Shown piece after piece: positions 11,110-21,275 of a DNA stretch of 64,000 bases. Every line of letters starts with the position of its first letter. Position 1 is the first letter of the stretch. The position numbers and the translations under genes are program-made. The DNA lies in NCBI GenBank assembly GCA_963970005.1, contig CAXAMN010015224.1, positions 1,174,179 through 1,238,178 on the forward strand, written 5' to 3'. The notes beneath the pieces were generated by a model that saw only the letters and a program-made list of their open reading frames with translations, searched no databases and was not told the origin of the DNA. Origin of the DNA: Durusdinium trenchii (Eukaryota; Sar; Dinophyceae; Suessiales; Symbiodiniaceae).

Positions 11110-12105
11110 GCCAATCCTGGCGCGTGGACAGCTCTGATTGGTTCTGATTGGTTTAGTTGGCCTGTTCGCCACCTCTTTGTAGATGGGATGACGTCGATCT
11201 ACACCCTTTGAGATTTATAGATTAAAGAAACTCCAGGAGTTTCTCCCAAGTTTTTGTCGCGTCTTCACTCGAGACGATCTACCAAGCTGGTTCCGGCGGA
11301 GTTAGCTCCAGCTCCTGGAGCCGAGCCCTTTAGTCGACTGGGAACAGCTGGTGGAGCTGAGCAGTTTCTAACCCGGTGCCCGTAGGAGACCGGGCTGGTT
11401 GAATCCAAGAAAGACAGGACCTGTACCACTCTTGGAGCCTCCAAAGCAAATTGAGCCACTCTTTTTCCAGTTTGTTGCAGGCCAATGATTCTTGGTGGCG
11501 CGGTGCTAATTATGTGCTAATCCTGTCTTTCTTTCAACCATAACAGCTTCATGCCTCTAAAACCGGTGGCTTCAAAAGCTTTGGATGGGTGGAACCGCCA
11601 ACATTCTGGGTCCTCCTCTTTTGCCTCCGCTGGCTTTTGGCAATCAGCGCAATGAACCTGGAGCACCCGCGGAACCCCGTTTCGTGGACAGAAGGCTGGG
11701 CAGGGGGCCGCAGGACAGCGGAGTATTCCGTTCCATTCCAACAAACCCTCATTGTCCGCATTATCATAAACAAACCCTCATTGGCACTTAAGAATACTTA
11801 TCTTTTAAGAATTGGTGGATATTGGTGGGGATGAACCAGAAAATGCTCCCAAATGCCCAAATCCTCGGTGGGGCCGGACACATAGCGCAGTCGACTTGTC
11901 AGATCCCGTCCTCGATCTCCGCCGGTCGTTCATAGAAGGTTTAGAAAGAAGACCAAGGAGAACCACCACAAAAACCACATGGTGTGCTATAGCAAACCAG
12001 CTGATTTGCTTCAGTGATTTCTTTGATTACAAAACCAGCTGAAGACTGATGAACTTCTCACAGGTTTCTTGATGTCATCCGTCTGTTCGGACAACTGTTT
12101 CTGCT
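11110..12105. other. Weak coding-like islands only
   Basis: Two GC-rich islands are open on the minus strand (around 11280-11370, ending SLVDRLE then stop; and 11600-11740, with RNGVPRVLQVHCADCQKP). Neither has clear splice ends and the plus strand is equally open, so I do not call exons. Nothing else seen. Confidence 0.3.
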
Positions 12106-12110
12106 CAAAA

Positions 12111-12207
12111 CCCTAGGGCTCCAACCACCTCCTGAGAAGGTGGTTAGGGTGGGTATGGGGGGGGGGGTTAACCACCTTCTTCTGAGGATATGGTTGGAGC
12201 CCTAGGG
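12111..12207. mobile_element. 97-bp palindromic MITE-like element with perfect 17-bp ends
   Basis: The ends CCCTAGGGCTCCAACCA (12111-12127) and its exact reverse complement (12191-12207) enclose CCTCCTGAGAAGGTGG and CCACCTTCTTCTGAGG arms around a G-rich loop (ten consecutive G). It is non-coding. On the minus strand it begins immediately after the candidate membrane exon at 12220-12325, so it sits at or next to a splice boundary. Confidence 0.85.
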
Positions 12208-12219
12208 AAAATAGAAACA

Positions 12220-12325
12220 CAGTGAAGGCACAAGACGTAAGCAGCAGGGATGATGGCCAACCACCAGCTGAGGCCAATGGCCAACAAGAGCCCTGCCTGA
12301 ACCCGCACGCTGCGACGGGTTAGGC
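12220..12325 (-). CDS. Candidate exon with a transmembrane helix
   Basis: The minus frame reads VRVQAGLLLAIGLSWWLAII then PAAYVLCLHC. A Trp-Trp-containing hydrophobic helix of about 22 residues is unlikely by chance and is typical of transporter or channel membrane spans. The right-hand acceptor is unclear. On the other side the sequence runs through a TTTTCCCTAG word into the palindromic element at 12111-12207. Family unknown. Confidence 0.45.
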
Positions 12326-12329
12326 GGAC

Positions 12330-13050
12330 GTGTGATGGACCGGATGCCTTTCACGCTGCCGTGTAGGTCACAGGTGGATGGATGAGATCTGTGGAGATTG
12401 GAAGGAGACGTGAAGGTGATCAAATGCCGAGTACAAGATTGTACCTGGACCCTCCAAGGGGTGTCCAATGGACTACCCCACACTACCTATAGACTTCCAA
12501 ACAGGGCACCCCTTGGCCTGGTACCAGTACCTGTAGGTTCTTGGATTCTCTTAGGTCGCCGTACACCACCCATGTACAACACCTCATGTGGAATCACAAG
12601 GACTTTGCCTACGGTGATGTTTGGCCAAAAGAGTAGTGATGGTGAAAAGTAGGTGCCGAACGGGGACAGGATAATATGCATCCGGGAGAACTCAGGGTCT
12701 AGATGTTTCTCTTATCCACATGGTAAAACAATAACAAATCAAGCTCCTTCTGCTCCTTATTGGATAATGGAATAGATAAACATGTGGAAACGGATGAATA
12801 ATGACCTGGAACAGCCTTTCAGTTGAATAGGATCCTAGATGATCCTAGCATTGGTGCAGGAGCAAATTGCCGGTCCTCTGCGTAGAAACATCCGCTCAAT
12901 TCCATTGAACACTCTTCCAGAACCCCCATAATGTAGACTTTTGATTGAACACACACACAAAACACATGAAGAGGTGTAACACTCTTCAATCGGGACGGAT
13001 ATGAGAGGTCAAGAGTCTACCTCTTAGACCAGGACGTTCATCCGTTTTCA
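12330..13050. other. Intron-like DNA
   Basis: No coding-like island is convincing; short overlapping ORFs at 12398-12681 on both strands have no recognisable content. Confidence 0.4.
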
Positions 13051-13056
13051 GGTCAC

Positions 13057-13200
13057 GTCCGAACGCGCGCCGTTGCGCGGCATCGGTCCATCACTCCATC
13101 GCCGTAGTCCGACGTCGGCCTTGAGCTGGTCGTCTTGTCGCCAGGCATTGCTCAGCAAATCCAAGTCACCCCAAAAGACCGGGGCGCCCAGGACCACCAC
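13057..13200 (-). CDS. Candidate exon, 48 codons, unknown protein
   Basis: Bounded by acceptor CCTCTCAG/GTGG (exon from 13200) and donor GAC/GTGACC (at 13056). It is exactly 48 codons, phase 0 to phase 0. It reads VVVLGAPVFWGDLDLLSNAW and then RQDDQLKADVGLRRWSDGPM, a beta-strand followed by an amphipathic charged helix. The high third-position GC contrasts with the flanks. No family recognised. Confidence 0.55.
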
Positions 13201-13565
13201 CTGAGAGGTCCGGGAGCTGAGGGAGCTATAGCTGGCTGTCCAACGAACGAACAAGTTGAGGTTTAAGTAAATGTATCATATATGTCCTGCATAGAAAGGG
13301 ATTTTGGCCAAGTAAACATCACCTTAAGCAAAAGCACGTGATTTCGAAGGGCGGATTGAAGCATGAAACCTATAGGACTGCTGGGGAAGATCTTGGACCA
13401 TATTATCTGTTGGGTTTGAATAGCTGGACACTGGACATCTTCTAATTAGTCAATTCTAAGAACCCTTCAGCCAAATAAAAAGCACTGCTCAGCTCGCTCC
13501 TTCCGTCTCCCTCCCCTGATACCATCCAGGCCGCCATCCAATACTGACAAAGGAAATTCCCTAAC

Positions 13566-13605
13566 CGCTGCGCAAAGGCACGCGAGACCTTGTTGCTCAC
13601 GTAAC
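13566..13605 (-). CDS. Possible 40-nt micro-exon
   Basis: Between an acceptor-like ACTGAG and a donor GCG/GTTAGGG, one minus frame gives YVSNKVSRAFAQ. Short and therefore weak; it lies in line with the other minus-strand exons. The surrounding 13500-13680 island is GC-rich but stop-containing. Confidence 0.22.
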
Positions 13606-13609
13606 CTCA

Positions 13610-14312
13610 GTCGTCGGACCGCCTCACGTCATGCCGAGCAGCCACCGAGCGGGTTTTGAGTGCGCCCGTCGGGAGGGGAAATGGGAAATGGGAAGGGTTC
13701 ACGATCTCCATCTCCATACCCCTTAAGTACTTGATGACTGGTAAATATGCCTACTAGCTTAAGTACTGGTAAACAACCCAAAGGCATATTAGACATTCCA
13801 TATACGGTCTAGTTACAGAGACATGGGTTACATGGAAGGCGGCCCCGATGTCAAATGACCTATGAAATGCGAAATTCCAAACAAATGATTCCAGGGAGTG
13901 CGAGGGCAAATAGATTTGCGGGATTCACCCAGCAGTATCACTGACAAATGTTGACATGCTCATCCCCCGAATGCTGCCAGTGGTGGAGGCGAACCACCAT
14001 GCAAAGAGACACCAGAAAACTCCTATAGACCCTATCTGTGATACATGTCTTACATTGCAACTACACAAAAAGTAAGCCGCATCCTAAACATTGGAAGAAA
14101 CAAAAACACCTTACAGGGACTGCACCAAACGCTTTGTAGAGCTGAAGGCTGAGTTGTTTTTGCTTAAAAGAGTGTGTATTCAAACAGGGAGCCACCCCTG
14201 CTTAGATCCCCTGTTCAGGGGAAACAACGACTAATTCAAGCACAGTGCTTGGAGGGTCTTCCTATTCTGAAACATTGATTCCAAGATGTTGAAAAAGCGC
14301 AGGATCGCATTG
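13610..14312. other. No gene supported
   Basis: AT-balanced DNA without long ORFs. A small palindrome (CTTAAGTACTTG / CTTAAGTACTGG) occurs near 13722-13768. Nothing else seen. Confidence 0.45.
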
Positions 14313-14341
14313 TTTTTTTTTTTTTTTTTTTTTTTTTTTTT
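14313..14341 (-). repeat. Poly(T) run, 29 nt (poly(A) on the minus strand)
   Basis: Uninterrupted T from 14313 to 14341, by far the longest homopolymer in the window. Read on the minus strand it is a poly(A) tract 72 nt beyond the stop of the ORF at 14414-14872, which suggests a retroposed transcript end. A simple expanded homopolymer is the alternative. Confidence 0.9.
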
Positions 14342-14413
14342 CGAACGTGGATCTCTATACAAAACTCTCACGTGGTCATCTTGAAAGACAACTGCGTTGA
14401 GGTAGAGCTCAGT

Positions 14414-14872
14414 TCAATAGTTGATGCAGCTCCAAGAGGCTTGTATATGGCCCGTTGTTGGGGTGGATATGTGGTTGGCATACGTTTCTCTAGACCCTCT
14501 GAATGAACAGCCCTTGTTGGATCGACTTGCTGCAACACTCCGAACATTCACGGTCAAGAGTAGCATAAAGCCCAGCAGCAACAACATCCAGGAGTATCCA
14601 TGGGTCCTACTAAGCCAAAAACCAAGCCCCAGACATACCCGCGCAATATATACTCTCTGAGTCTTCAACATGGAAAACCACCTGTCGGTCTTCCAGTCAG
14701 GGGCTGAATGATGCTCCACTTCCATGATGATTTCAGTTGCCCTTCCCCAATTCCACAAACCGCACCACACTTCGACCTCTCTTCCCCAAACTCCATCTGG
14801 AATATATGCCTTAATTAACCCAAACCACATTCCATGTAAATATATAATATATATATATATTATATATGTCAT
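14414..14872 (-). CDS. 152-codon ORF ending next to a poly(A) tract; possible retrocopy
   Basis: A single open minus frame. After an AT-rich start it contains GREVEVWCGLWNWGRATEII, a hydrophobic segment YSWMLLLLGFMLLLTVNV, and a tail NHISTPTTGHIQASWSC. The stop at 14414 is followed 72 nt later by the 29-nt poly(A). A processed cDNA insertion would give exactly this arrangement. I found no clear relict of the dinoflagellate spliced leader at its other end. Chance ORF remains possible. Confidence 0.3.
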   Translation of the reverse strand: MTYIIYIYIIYLHGMWFGLIKAYIPDGVWGREVEVWCGLWNWGRATEIIMEVEHHSAPDWKTDRWFSMLKTQRVYIARVCLGLGFWLSRTHGYSWMLLLLGFMLLLTVNVRSVAASRSNKGCSFRGSRETYANHISTPTTGHIQASWSCINY

Positions 14873-14974
14873 AATTTAGTAGACTACTATAGATATTGTA
14901 TGATATTGTGACATATTGTGCGTTACATGGAGTGTCTGCGTTCCATTGCTTCCCTCCGCCCCCCAAAAAAGCGA

Positions 14975-15058
14975 CCGACGTGCCCACCGGCCCGGCTCGC
15001 TGGGCAACGCTCGAAGTCTTCCAGAGAGCCGAAACACATGCTGATGCCTCGTTTCAGT
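14975..15058 (-). CDS. Candidate exon, unknown protein
   Basis: A GC-rich minus-strand island. The frame with the highest third-position GC reads KRGISMCFGSLEDFERCPAS then RAGGHVGRFFGGRR. A second frame (RHQHVFRLSGRLRALPSEPG) is also open. No splice sites were fixed with certainty. It lies in line with the other minus exons of 9.9-21.4 kb. Confidence 0.33.
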
Positions 15059-15064
15059 GGGAGG

Positions 15065-16180
15065 AGACATGTCTTCCACCTGAAGGCCCTATGAGGCCCT
15101 TTGAGAGTTGAGAAGCGATGAAGGAGAGATGAACGTCACTTCAATTGAAAACAAAACCGTGCAGCAAACCCCTCCCCAGCGTCCCCAGCTGGTTTTGGGT
15201 TTCTTTCTGAATCAAACCTCACCGAGCTAGCTCACCAATGGGTCTCCCCCCCCCCTGGCAGCCTCCACAAGCAAAGTCTGTTGCAGGGACCGGCAGAAGG
15301 TCCTCCTCTGTCCGTTCCCACTTGACGTACTGACATTCTGGTACTTCCATGGCACGGGTCCTCAAAACCCTTCCGTTTCGGGCCAGGCTTCTGATGTTAC
15401 CAGTAATGCAAACCTTGTTCCGTCATACCCATTTGAGCGTCTGCCGAAACGTCGTGTTATATCAAGAGGCCAAAAAATCGAACATTGAGGCCGGGCTATC
15501 TATTGCTTTTCAGACCCCAGCCACAGCCCCACGTTCAACACCGCTGAACATATCATTAGAACACTGCAGCAATATGCTATTAGATTGGTCATCGCAGGAC
15601 AAGGCCGCTACTGTATTACAGTTACAGGCCAGAGGCATTAATATGTATTCTTTAATATCCTACAAATGCCCAAGTTGCCACTGTCACTGTATAGTGGGAC
15701 ACCCAGAAATTGCTCGACCCAATGGTATGAGTCGGACCGATCGTGCTCTTTTGTCGACGGTCAGGTGCTCACCATGTGGCATCATGGTGGGACACGGTGG
15801 CATCATGTGAAGACCTACCGATTAGACCAGATCTGGAAGATCTGTTGGACTCTGACCCATTTTCGTGGACGAATCATAATCGTAATCGTTGAAGAGGGTT
15901 GAACGACCCCTCCCCTCTGTTTTTCCCCTAGGATTTGCCCGAAAAATGGGTTCAAAGAGAGTTGAGGGTGCCCCCTGGAAAAGTGCTCAGGCCTCTCACT
16001 TTTGGCTATCAATTTACTAGTAGCTTGATCACTCTCAATGAAGGACAGAATTGCAGTTGCACGGAAGCAAAAACAGTTGATACCCAATGGCCAACCTACA
16101 TGTCCATTTCCAGCTTGGAAAAAGACACACAACACACCGTGCCCAAACCTCAAAACCCCCTCTGAGCAGAGTCTGAGGAA
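15065..16180. other. No gene supported
   Basis: A 153-codon plus ORF (15349-15810) covers much of this stretch but is within chance length and has no motif. TTACTAGTAGC at 16014-16024 is an isolated copy of the dispersed repeat word. Confidence 0.4.
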
Positions 16181-16184
16181 CTTT

Positions 16185-16335
16185 GAAAAATCATCTTCCG
16201 CTCGCATTCGATCGCCTCATGGCCGACCAGTCCGTCGTCTGTCGTCGAGTCCACAAGCATCCGAGCATGCGTTGCTTCCCCACAACGCATCCCATTTGCT
16301 GCTTGGTGTCTTCATCCGAGCGGTCTATGACAAGC
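16185..16335 (-). CDS. Candidate exon, low confidence
   Basis: The minus frame contains LVIDRSDEDTKQQMGCVVGK then QRMLGCLWTRRQTTDWSAMR. The plus strand is also open across the island. There is a small tandem duplication, GAGCGGTC-ATGACAAGCC, near 16317-16352. No family recognised. Confidence 0.25.
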
Positions 16336-16339
16336 CCGA

Positions 16340-17280
16340 GCGGTCGATGACAAGCCGGTGTGTTTCTGGGTTGGTGGAACTCATTCCCCGAACCAAATGC
16401 CCGGATGGCCCATGACGAGAAGTCAAGGATGAGTCGTCACATCTAAGCGCATGGATGACTGGCTAAGACGATGGATTCGGATGTCGTTGCACGTGGTTCT
16501 TGAGAGGGCAAGACAAGGAGTTCTCTCTTAAACCATCAACCCTACAGGCACAGGACAAATTGTGGGTGTTGGCGGACCTCGTTTTTCCCGAGAAAAGCAC
16601 GAAGCACACCGACGCGGACCTGGTTCGCAGACCTCAGTTCTCTGCCAGACACCTGTCCACTTCGACTTCGATGGCCATGACCACAACATTGGCAGTGCAC
16701 CGAGTCTACGCTGAAGAGATTCCTGGGGCCGCTTTGGGCCGTGTGGTGTCGGGCTGTCGCAGCTGGAGCAAGTGGTGATGAGTTCAAGGGGAAGAAATGG
16801 AACATGAACAGGCCAAAGGCGCCAAAGGGATCCCAAAGGGGTAAGGCGGGCAAGAACCCCCCACGCCCCATGCCGTCGAACATGGAGCAAAAGTGATGGA
16901 GTCTTCAATGAGTTTCCGTGGAACATGGACATCTCACCAAGAAACATTCGACCCAGGGATTGTGGAACTCGGTTTCGCCCAATTTCAAATGGTCAACCTG
17001 GAGAGAGAATGGCATATCCTATGACCACGACGAATGATTGATGACCCTGGAGTGTCTGGGGGACCAACATCTTTGCAACTCTACTTTCAGGCGGATGTTC
17101 TGCCTTCACTGTACTTTTATTTGTCCTTGTCTTTCATGGGATATCATGGGATCATGGTTATCCTGGTAATTTTTGGTCAAAGAAACGAACCGTAATACCG
17201 TACGACCGGCTCAAATGGGCCCTCTGTCCTTCCGACCTGGGTGTGAACAAAGACGCGGGATCTTGAAAAAACCTGTTCAG
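16340..17280. other. Unresolved GC-rich island at 16560-16790
   Basis: The 16560-16790 island is open in one plus frame (VLADLVFPEKSTKHTDADLV...) and at least two minus frames with similar protein-like composition, so strand cannot be decided by eye. The rest shows nothing. Confidence 0.35.
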
Positions 17281-17281
17281 C

Positions 17282-17460
17282 TCACCCTTTCCGACTGGGG
17301 CGACCACACACGCTGGTCGCTCCATTGCGACCACACCAAACGCTCCACACCGAAGCGAAACCGTCGAACTCGACCCCCAAGGGGGTCGCGCCGGTTGTGC
17401 TGTTGAAAGCGTCAACTGCTCTTTGAGGCTCTGCACCGAGGCAAAGTAAAACCTCGCCGA
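17282..17460 (-). CDS. Candidate exon, unknown protein
   Basis: A minus-strand frame reads FFGEVLLCLGAEPQRAVDAF, then NSTTGATPLGVEFDGFASVW. The composition (Asp/Glu-containing, balanced) is better than the alternative open minus frame beginning SARFYFASVQSLKEQ. Splice ends were not established. Confidence 0.32.
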
Positions 17461-17805
17461 AAAAACGCTGGGAACAGCAGGCACCGTGGATTGGGCGCGT
17501 GGGTCGAGGATTGGGTGGTCTTCTAGTATGGTGCATGTTCAGGTGGCCAAAAGTCTGTTTGCCAGGCTGAGTAGTGTATGACATTATAATGGAATATATA
17601 TATATATACATACTGCATCCTATTACATTACCGCATATATGGCATATCCTGCAAGTGTCCGGGATAGTTTCAAGGTTGCTACACAGGGCTCTCAATCTCA
17701 CTCGTCATCAACGCAAAAGGTTCCGGCCACGTCTGGACCAAGTCCCCTGACACAAGTTTGAGGCTTCGAAGTATTGTTCGGGTAGCTGAATCGGATTCCA
17801 AACAA

Positions 17806-17926
17806 CACCCAACTTCTGCGCTGCTTCGTGGCAGGAGGAGTAGGCCACAGGCAATGAAGTAGGGAATGAAGCACGCGATCACCACAAACAGCTTCCAGTC
17901 GTGGTCGAAGGTCACATAGAGTGTGA
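17806..17926 (-). CDS. Candidate exon with a transmembrane helix
   Basis: The minus frame reads LYVTFDHDWKLFVVIACFIP followed by YFIACGLLLLPRSSAEVG. A long hydrophobic span preceded by acidic and aromatic residues strongly suggests a membrane helix. The left boundary may use a GC donor (AGC/GCAGAAG); the right acceptor near CTAAG is uncertain. It is grouped by position and type with the exons at 19000, 12220, 10987 and 9898. Confidence 0.45.
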
Positions 17927-17929
17927 CAA

Positions 17930-18995
17930 AAGCCTTAGCCGGTCATGTGTCTCACGTGGGAAGAAACATTTGGTCAAAACAACTTTGTAGAACTCTAATT
18001 CCCACTAACATGGAAGTGACACATGGCTATACACATGGCTCCTGTATCTATATGTGTGATGAGTCACCTCACCTCACAGGTAGCTCTAAGATTCACTGCT
18101 CCCATTCTTAGTGAAATCATGTGACATTGCCCTCAACAAAGAAAGAGGCAGGTAGGGTTTGGGATCTTCAAATCATTCTTGGGTGGAACATGGTGGAACT
18201 CTCTTCGTGCCAGCTCGTCAGATGTCCATAGATTGGCTCTACAAAGGATTTGCCACTCTTGGTACCTAGCTCTTAAGGTGCTGCATTGGATGGGCTGCCC
18301 TAGAGGTGTGGACGTGGAGTTTCGAGCACCCATTGTACTCGACCTGGGCTACACATGAATCACTCTCTGTCATCCCCTTCTGAAATGCCAAACCAAAGGA
18401 CACTGCACCAAGACCATCTGCCAGGAGCCATTTTGCAAATGTTCACCATAGACCACTTTTGTGGACTCCGAAACCGTTTGTTGAGTTTTTGTTAGCCCTC
18501 CTTCTTAGAGATCATTACTCCACGCAAGCGCATTTTTCAGAGAAAAACATGATGGCTGTGTTTCAACATGTTTCAACTGCATACACCGGACCATTCTTGA
18601 AGATTCCAAATCCCTTGAACCTAGGTCCTACACCCCTCATAGCATGGCTGGACCTGCTTCAACAGGATGTCTTCGGCACCTTGAACTGCTGATGTCTTCA
18701 GAGTCCCAAAAATTCACTTCTTCACTGGACCAAGTAGCGTCAAAACCAAGGATCCTTTGGAAATGCATGCTGCTGCCAATGCTGCTGATTTCCCCAAGAA
18801 GTTTGCCCATGAGATCTTTACCAACTCTGGCTAACTAATTATAAGAAAGGTCTTTTGAATCTATTTACTTTGTGCATCCGCGTCTTTCGCATAAGACCTG
18901 GCTTTCCACTTCGAATCAACAGAATCACCTGTTCATCCTGAATCCATCACTGCATCCCCCAGCTCTCTTCCTTCGGTCCAGGACCACCGTCGCGA
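17930..18995. other. Intron-like DNA
   Basis: About 1.1 kb between two candidate membrane exons. ORFs at 18459-18838 (+) overlap one another in different frames and show no recognisable content. Confidence 0.4.
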
Positions 18996-18999
18996 ACAC

Positions 19000-19120
19000 C
19001 TCTGTGACACTCCCGCCGCGGGGCAATGGCGGTGTTTCCCAGGATGTTCACCAGAAAAAAAGGCGCCAACATGGTCGGACGGATGTCCTCGGAGTTGGGT
19101 GCAAATGGGCTCGTGTTAAG
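19000..19120 (-). CDS. Candidate exon with a hydrophobic segment
   Basis: Acceptor ACATGACAG ends at 19121; donor GAG/GTGTTCG lies at 18999. The 121-nt exon reads LNTSPFAPNSEDIRPTMLAP and then FFLVNILGNTAIAPRRECHR. An in-frame stop sits just upstream of the acceptor, so the frame opens exactly at the splice site, supporting the call. The LAPFFLVNILGNTAI part is a probable membrane or buried helix. Family unknown. Confidence 0.5.
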
Positions 19121-19696
19121 CTGTCATGTCCTTGTGTTCGTGACGTTCTTCTGTTGCTGGCGGCCATGTCTGTTGGGGAAGGTTTGGTTCGTTGTGCGCG
19201 CGGTTCGTTGGTGCGCGTGAACGGATTCTCGTGGTATTGCCCTAGCACAGCATCATAGGTTTTTTTCCTTCAAAAACTAGTTGGTGAGCAATGTTTTTGG
19301 TGGTAGTGACAAACAAGATTGGTTCCCCGTTGACCAGGTTTGGTGGGTGAAAACAAGTCCCATGCGCTTGCTATATTCATGCTGAACATGGCGCTTGGTT
19401 TCGGTATCTTATTAGAGAAATAGAAAACTGGAGTGATCTTGATTGAGAGACTGGACAGGCTCCAAGATTCTGATGGTTTTGGGTAGCTAATGGTAGCCAG
19501 AACACTGGTGCCCTCCATCCAAAATGCATCCAACCACCAGTTGAAATGAGCGAAAATGCTGCGCCTCATGTCCTTCACGGAACAAAATGTGTCCCATCCC
19601 ACTGGATGAGGGTTCACAGGGACATGGATGTGGATTCCAGACTGGTCAATCTTCACCCTCATGTTGCTTTTTCCAAATGGCTGTGGGTCATGGCAC
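19121..19696. other. Intron-like; a minus ORF of uncertain meaning
   Basis: A 130-codon minus ORF (19270-19662) includes DMRRSIFAHFNWWLDAFWME. It begins inside the donor region of the next exon and is AT-balanced, so I do not call it coding, though it is more protein-like than most. Confidence 0.3.
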
Positions 19697-19807
19697 CTGT
19701 TTCAGCCCGGAACGAAAACCCTGGTGGCTTGACCTCCACCATCAGTTCAACCTTGGCGTGGCCCACCGGGCCAACCTGAGCCCATCCAATCCATCCGATC
19801 CACTGTC
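19697..19807 (-). CDS. Candidate exon, beta-rich, unknown protein
   Basis: Acceptor GACCTGCAG and donor ACAG/GTGCCATG bound a 111-nt exon (2 + 36 codons + 1). It reads QWIGWIGWAQVGPVGHAKVE then LMVEVKPPGFSFRAET, suggesting beta strands. A TGA in this frame lies just upstream of the acceptor, consistent with an intron. It is followed at lower coordinates by the hydrophobic exon at 19000-19120. Confidence 0.48.
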
Positions 19808-19828
19808 CTGCAGGTCAACCCCCCCCAC

Positions 19829-19935
19829 CCTCCGGTCTTGCAGGGCTCCAAATGGATCTTTTCCCCCTCGTGGAGCCTGACAAAGAGACGAACGCGGTTC
19901 CCTACGAACCACGGGACATCGAGGATGGTCAGGGT
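19829..19935 (-). CDS. Candidate exon, beta-rich, unknown protein
   Basis: The minus frame reads TLTILDVPWFVGNRVRLFVR then LHEGEKIHLEPCKTGG. Only about 21 nt, including an eight-G run, separate it from the exon at 19697-19807, and the two frames do not join without an intron or a frame change. Either the donor lies further upstream or the homopolymer length is wrong in the assembly. Confidence 0.4.
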
Positions 19936-19939
19936 CTGA

Positions 19940-20660
19940 CCCATGTGGTGACCATGAATAACTGACCATGTCTATACCAAACTCCAACACATGTTTCCTG
20001 GAGACAAGTCCGGTACCCAGAAACCAAGGTGGACCAAGGGTCCTGCTGCAGAAGCCGGTTTTAGAATGTAGACACAAAACGAAACGATGGATTCCCAAGC
20101 AGGACATCTTCTGGGATTCCGCTCTTTCTGCTCTGAAGACCGAATTGGATCCCAGGAGTTGTTGACTATATAGTTAGGATTCAGCAGTCAGAAGATATAT
20201 ATATATATATACCGCTTGGTGATGCTTGGTGTATATATATAGTTTGTGAAATATGTAATATTTATATATATAATTATATATATATCGTACTTCGTAAGGT
20301 ACATATTAATATGTACTGAGGTATACCCGATCGTTACGTTTGAATACGCACGCAAATCAATCATTTAGACTAAATTAAATGAATAACACATCGTATGCAA
20401 AGGTGGTACAAAGTGTAGGGGATCGGCTGCAGGAAGCTGCAGAAAGGCACATGTTGCAACTCTTTGATCAAATCCCAAGTTAACGGTTTTTAGGCGAACC
20501 CAATGGAAGGTACCAAGGCAAACCCAATAGAAGCTACCAATCACTTGGGAAGACTGAGTTCTGAGGGCGGGGTATCTCCAGGATAGTCCTGCTCCAGCAA
20601 GCCTCGCTGGGCATTTTCCTATTGTGGCATGTGCTCGTCCGCATGTATTGGATACACCAA
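19940..20660. other. AT-rich spacer
   Basis: Contains (AT)n tracts at 20193-20212, 20232-20242 and 20262-20285 and a TACGTAAGGTAC-like palindromic patch near 20288-20302. No gene seen. Confidence 0.5.
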
Positions 20661-20666
20661 AGAGAC

Positions 20667-20748
20667 CTTGTGAGACTGCACACGAATGTCTGACTCCCGA
20701 ACCGTTTCCTTGGAAACAAAAGCGTACAAACCAACCGTCTCCAACCAC
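20667..20748 (-). CDS. Candidate exon whose acceptor lies in a repeat palindrome
   Basis: The acceptor is the GAGAAG/G at the end of a CCTTCTCAGAAGG palindrome (20749 and above); the donor AAG/GTCTCTTTGG lies at 20666. The 82-nt exon (1 + 27 codons) reads WLETVGLYAFVSKETVRESD IRVQSHK. The palindrome is the core of the inverted-repeat family found elsewhere here, so the repeat may supply a splice site. Confidence 0.35.
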
Positions 20749-20749
20749 C

Positions 20750-21270
20750 TTCTCAGAAGGTATGTGGATTGAGTCCGGGATAGAGCTGGATCCAGGTGAA
20801 TCCTACTTTCCACCTCTTCAAGGCTTGGGTCCAGTGAAAACACTGCTGGGTAACCATGTAGACTGAGTGCCTGGAACATGAACGACCTACTGAATGACCT
20901 CTATTTTGGATCACCAACCACCCAGAATATGATCTTGTCCCATCAAAACAGGGTTCCGGGTATATATATAATAAAACCCATCGAGTTGGACTCTAAAACC
21001 TCTGCCTCTGCCATGAGTTTGCATATTATTCCATTTGTAAAATGTGTGCATATCAAATAGATGGATTTCAGCCATTTTCAGCGTATATATATATATGAGA
21101 ATCTAAAGATCCTAGATTCCCCCGCGAAACAAACTCCGGTTACAACATCGAAACAGGAATCCCGTTCAAAGGGAAAACCCACGGCAATCCTTACGTATGG
21201 CGCCCAAAGTCCGCAAGCTTACTCGCCTCAGGAAGCCAGCCACTTCGAAGATCGGCAAAAGGCTTTCAGC
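20750..21270. other. No gene supported
   Basis: Contains the rest of a degenerate palindromic element (to about 20830, with GGATCCAGGTG) and small AT tracts at 20961 and 21085. Nothing else seen. Confidence 0.4.
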
Positions 21271-21275
21271 ATAAC

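Noticed and set aside
10588-11172. 194-codon minus ORF as a single protein
   Set aside because: Only the upper part (10987-11105) looks coding, and it ends at a GT donor; the remainder reads as intron.
15349-15810. 153-codon plus ORF
   Set aside because: A few ORFs of this length are expected by chance; no motif, no splice context.
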